Position numbers and translations under genes: made by a program
In this document: one piece after another, positions 61,020 through 64,000 of the stretch
Layout: the number at the start of each line of letters is the position of its first letter
Numbering within the stretch: position 1 is the stretch's first letter
DNA from: Sva-07 sp963747375
GTDB taxonomy: Bacteria > Actinomycetota > Acidimicrobiia > Acidimicrobiales > Ilumatobacteraceae
Direction of reading: 5' to 3'
Assembly (NCBI GenBank): GCA_963747375.1
Contig: CAVVFL010000022.1
Coordinates: forward strand, 310,001-374,000
Length of the DNA: 64,000 nucleotides
Notes under the pieces: generated by a model
Told to the model about the DNA's origin: nothing
What the model saw: only the letters and a program-made list of their open reading frames with translations
Databases searched by the model: none

Positions 61020-61758
61020 TGACGTGGACGACCGCTCGAGCGACGACAACCAGGGTGTTGCGGCAGCTTCGACGCGACCCACGCACCGTGCTCCTCATGA
61101 TCGTCGTTCCGATCATGCTCCTGGTGCTGGTCCGCTACGCATTCGATGCCAACCCCGACGTCTTCCAGACGCACTGGACTTCCCCTGGTCGGGATCTTTC
61201 CGCTGGTGTCGATGTTCCTGGTCGCATCGATCGCCATGTTGCGCGAGCGTCGATCCGGAACGCTCGAGCGCCTGATGGCATTGCCGACGTCGAAGGGCGG
61301 ACTGCTCGTCGGCTACGCCGCCGCGTTCGGCGTGGTGGCGATCGCCCAGGCGGTCTGCGTGCTGGCAGTCGCCGTCGGGCCACTCGGCCTCCGGGTCGCC
61401 GGACCGCTCTGGTTGGCGGTTGTCGTCGCCATCGCCAATGCTCTTCTGGGAATGTCGATGGGGCTCTTCTTCAGCGCCTTCGCCCACACCGAGTTCCAGG
61501 CGATCCAGTTCATGCCGGCGTTCATCCTGCCGCAGTTGCTGTTGTGCGGACTCCTCGTCGCCCGCTCGGCGATGGCCCGACCGTTGGAGCTGGTCTCGAC
61601 CGTGCTGCCGATGACCTACGCCTACGATGCCCTTCGCGTCGTCGGCGACGACGCAGCTCCGGGCCGCGATCTCGTCGTCGATCGTGCTCGTCACTTCGGC
61701 CATGGGAGCGCTCGCGCTGCTCGCCGGGGCGATGACGTTGCCGCGGCGAACGCCGTGA
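61019..61758 (+). CDS. ABC-2 type permease (two frameshifts)
   Basis: About 245 residues with six membrane helices. RDPRTVLLMIVVPIMLLVLV is the first; after a shift near 61175, LPLVGIFPLVSMFLVASIAMLRERRSGTLERLMALP has the typical ERxxGTLExLxxxP ABC-2 signature near residue 80. After a second shift near 61665 the last helix reads TSAMGALALLAGAMTLPRR. The length is 3n+2. With the ATPase it forms an exporter of unknown cargo. Confidence 0.88.
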
Positions 61759-61796
61759 CGAGTCGGTCGGGCACCGCTCGAGCGCTCACACCTGGA

Positions 61797-61802
61797 TACG
61801 TT
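61797..61802 (+). promoter_or_regulatory. -10 box TACGTT of the DUF1330-like gene
   Basis: 6 bases before the ATG at 61809. Leaderless type. Confidence 0.4.
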
Positions 61803-61808
61803 GGGCCG

Positions 61809-62201
61809 ATGGGACACATCGCTCCGACCGAGGAACAGCTGGCCGTGCTGCGCGGACTCCCGATCGACGAGCCGGTGGTGATGCTCAACCTCATCCGTTT
61901 CCGAGATCGCTGTGCGGACGATTCGGTCGCGGCGGGGATGTCCGGCCGCGAGTCGTATCGCACCTATGGCCGCATGCTCGGCGAACTCGGTGACGGATTC
62001 CCCGGTGCGGTGGAATCCGCAGCCGTGGGCCGCACGACCGTGATCGGGCCGGCCGACGAAGCATGGGACGAGATGTTGCTGGTCAGGTATCCGACGATTC
62101 GCTCGTTCATCGAGATGTTGTCCGACCCCGGGTATCAGGAGGCGGCGCGATGGCGGACCGCTGCGGTCGCCGACAGCCGCCTGATCGCCCTGCGCGGCTG
62201 A
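61809..62201 (+). CDS. DUF1330-like protein
   Basis: 130 residues. PVVMLNLIRFRDR (P-V-x-M-L-N-L-x-R/K-F) and YPTIRSFIEMLSDPGYQEAARWR are the two DUF1330 segments, a dimeric alpha-beta barrel. Function unknown. The stop overlaps the glcF ATG (TGATG), so it is translated together with glcF. Confidence 0.83.
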   Translation: MGHIAPTEEQLAVLRGLPIDEPVVMLNLIRFRDRCADDSVAAGMSGRESYRTYGRMLGELGDGFPGAVESAAVGRTTVIGPADEAWDEMLLVRYPTIRSFIEMLSDPGYQEAARWRTAAVADSRLIALRG

Positions 62202-63381
62202 TGGTGACACCGCCCAGGTCGGTGCTCGGTCTCGACGCCGAGCTGTTGTCGACGTGCGTGAGCTGCGGCCTGTGCCTGCCGCATTGCCCGACCTTTCGGG
62301 TCACCGGCGAGGAGAAGTACTCACCGCGTGGTCGCATCGATGCCATGCGGGCCGTCGACAGCGGAGCGATGCCGATCGACGACCTGTTCGTCGACTTCAT
62401 GGAGACCTGCGTGCAGTGCCGCGGGTGTGAGCCGGCATGTCCGAGCGGGGTCCACTTCGGGGCACTCATGGAGGAGACCCGAACTGCGCTCGCAACGAGT
62501 GGCACGATCACACCGTGGTGGCAGCGCCTCGGATTCCGCGTCCTGGGTCATCATCGGACGTTGCTGGTCGGCTCGTCGCTGCTCGCCGGCCTTCAGCGTC
62601 TGCGACTCGTCCCGCATCGTCTCGGGCTTGCCGATCTGCCCTTGCGACGCCCGGCGCCGCTCAGGTCGACCGGCACCGACGTCTGGCTGTTCACCGGCTG
62701 CGTGATGGACGCATGGCAACGCAGCACCCACCGCAGCTCCGCCGAGCTGATCACGCTGACCGGCGCCACCTTCGCCGTTCCCGGTTCGAAGGGCGCGTGC
62801 TGCGGAGCACTGCACGTCCACGCCGGCCTCCACGACGATGCAGCTGCCCTTGCCGGGCGGGTGATGTCGTCGATGCCCGGCGATGCGCCGATCCTCGTCA
62901 ACTCCGCGGGCTGCGGCGCAGCGATGAAGGACTACGGCGAACTCATCGGCACCGACGCTGCGATGCAGTTCAGCGCGCGGGTGCTCGACATCAACGAGTG
63001 GCTCGCCGAGCGGATCGACCTGCTCCCGGCATCGTCGGGACCACGCCCGGCGGTGATCATCCAGGACCCATGCCATCTCCGACACGTCCAGCGGTCCCAC
63101 GAACCGGTGCGCGTGCTGGTCGGTCACGTCGCCGACGTCGTGGAACTCGACGACGACGGGCTTGTGCTGTGGTGCGGGCGGCGCGTACTCGGCGCTGCAA
63201 CCAGACACTGGCCGGCGACATCAGGGACCGCAAGGTCGCGTCGATCGAGCGGGCGCGGAGCAGGTCCGGTGCGGGCGTCGTTGCCAGCGCGAACCCGGGC
63301 TGTTCGATGCACCTCGCTGCGGCGCTCGACTGCGACGTCCGACACCCCGTCGACATCGTTGCGGAGGCACTCCGGTCGTGA
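62201..63381 (+). CDS. glcF: glycolate oxidase iron-sulfur subunit GlcF (two frameshifts near 63165 and 63208)
   Basis: About 392 residues. Two 4Fe-4S motifs, CVSCGLCLPHCP and CVQCRGCEPACPSG, followed by two CCG (heterodisulfide-reductase-like) regions: GSKGACCGALHVHAG and, after frame correction, CGAGGAYSALQP. It passes electrons from GlcDE to the quinone pool. The length is 3n+2. It lies 6.4 kb from glcDE, split by other genes. Confidence 0.9.
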
Positions 63382-63575
63382 CGGGCGAGTACAGCGGTCT
63401 GATCGAGCGGCTGGAGTCCGTGGCGGCGGATCTCGACGAGATGGCGTTCGATCGCCTACGTGAGGCTGTCGCCGACGGAGAGGTCACTCGCCCGCCGGAC
63501 GACAAGAAGCTGATGCAGGCGCGCCGTGCGATCGAGAAGGCCGCGGCCGTGCTTCGTCAACTCGACGAGACGTAA
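63378..63575 (+). CDS. small hypothetical protein
   Basis: 65 residues, starting at a GTG that overlaps the glcF stop. A helical, acidic-then-basic protein (GLIERLESVAADLDEMAFDRL, KLMQARRAIEKAAAVLRQL). I do not recognise the family. The overlap and normal codon use make it a likely real gene. It overlaps the convergent LOG-family gene by 19 bases. Confidence 0.68.
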   Translation: MTGEYSGLIERLESVAADLDEMAFDRLREAVADGEVTRPPDDKKLMQARRAIEKAAAVLRQLDET

Positions 63576-64000
63576 CCGTTGATCACGCGGATCAGCTCGA
63601 CGAGATCGCTGTAGCCGCGCTTGGCGAAGACCAGCGAGATCCGGTCGAGATCGAGCCGGTCGCCATCGCGTCGCTCGATCTTGAACGGCTCGATGCGCTC
63701 GATCGAACCGGAGACCGCGAGATGGCCGAACCGCTCGTTGAGCTCGGCGAGCTGCTGGTCGTCGGGGCCCTGTTTCATCCGCACCACGAGGTGGTCGCCG
63801 ACGTAGCGCACCGAGTCGTAGTTGGCGTAGAAGCTGTCGATGATGCCGCGCGGCCTCGTTGCAGTCGTTGGTGATCGTGTAGAGGGCGACGTCGGTCGCC
63901 GACACGAGTCCGCGGGCGATCAGTTGCTCACGCACGAACGTGTCGACACCCTCCCAGAACGGGTCGCCCGGTGATCGAGCAACACGATCGGCACCGGGAT
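63557..64000 (-). CDS. LOG-family / TIGR00730-like protein, partial (cut by window edge; one frameshift)
   Basis: The C-terminal part of a Rossmann-fold protein of the cytokinin-activating LOG type. VREQLIARGLVSATDVALYTITNDCNEAA then, after a frame change near 63848, RYVGDHLVVRMKQ match the family's end; the sequence finishes NGYVSSS. The catalytic PGGxGTxxE region lies beyond the window. It may hydrolyse nucleoside monophosphates; the annotation is by pattern only. Confidence 0.75.

Overview
This 64 kb, GC-rich window comes from an actinobacterium, most likely class Acidimicrobiia (Ilumatobacter-like). That placement is inferred from the 16S sequence, an actinobacterial integration host factor next to gmk, a PriA without recognisable helicase motifs, and characteristic actinobacterial neighbourhoods (infC-rpmI-rplT-tsnR; rarA followed by two small envelope proteins). 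It is a chromosomal segment. I see no CRISPR array, prophage, insertion sequence or tRNA gene.

Layout. 1-16.6 kb: pyrimidine synthesis (carA end, carB, pyrD), mihF-gmk-rpoZ-coaBC-metK-priA, then threonine dehydratase and an RsmC-like methyltransferase on the minus strand, then def-fmt-rsmB-mog-like-hisG and small genes. 16.6-19 kb: the initiation factor 3 / L35 / L20 / TsnR operon behind a structured leader. 19-26.3 kb: mostly minus-strand membrane and accessory genes (dedA-uppP-HNH-like-GNAT, a DUF222/HNH protein, a cation exchanger, glyoxalase-fold proteins, a DUF4389 protein). 26.5-29.9 kb: pheS-pheT. 30-35 kb: small accessory genes (esterase, ACT protein, ATP-grasp protein, a DksA-like protein, YqgE). 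35.2-41.2 kb: arginine cluster argC-B-D-F-R-H without argJ or argG. 41.2-44.2 kb: DNA glycosylase, DUF2332 protein, tyrS. 44.2-49.8 kb: a 16S-23S-5S operon with promoter, processing stems and terminator. 49.8-64 kb: TPR protein, Nudix, rarA, DUF948-like gene, glycolate oxidase glcD-glcE, phosphotransferase, aldehyde dehydrogenase, Nei, glycosyltransferase, ABC exporter, DUF1330, glcF, and a partial LOG-family gene at the edge.

Many intact-looking housekeeping genes are broken by single-base frameshifts. Nearly all are net one-base insertions, so I read them as sequencing errors, not pseudogenes, and give the full gene extent with the break position. The belt at about 8.5-15.5 kb is the worst.

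The most interesting biological signals are regulatory. About sixteen genes have a TANNNT -10 box only 6-10 bases before the start codon, which implies widespread leaderless transcription. A tandem pair of ARG boxes covers the argC promoter exactly. infC has no ordinary start codon in frame but an ATA behind a good Shine-Dalgarno site. A 13-bp perfect hairpin lies just inside tsnR. I did not find a convincing new multi-gene system.
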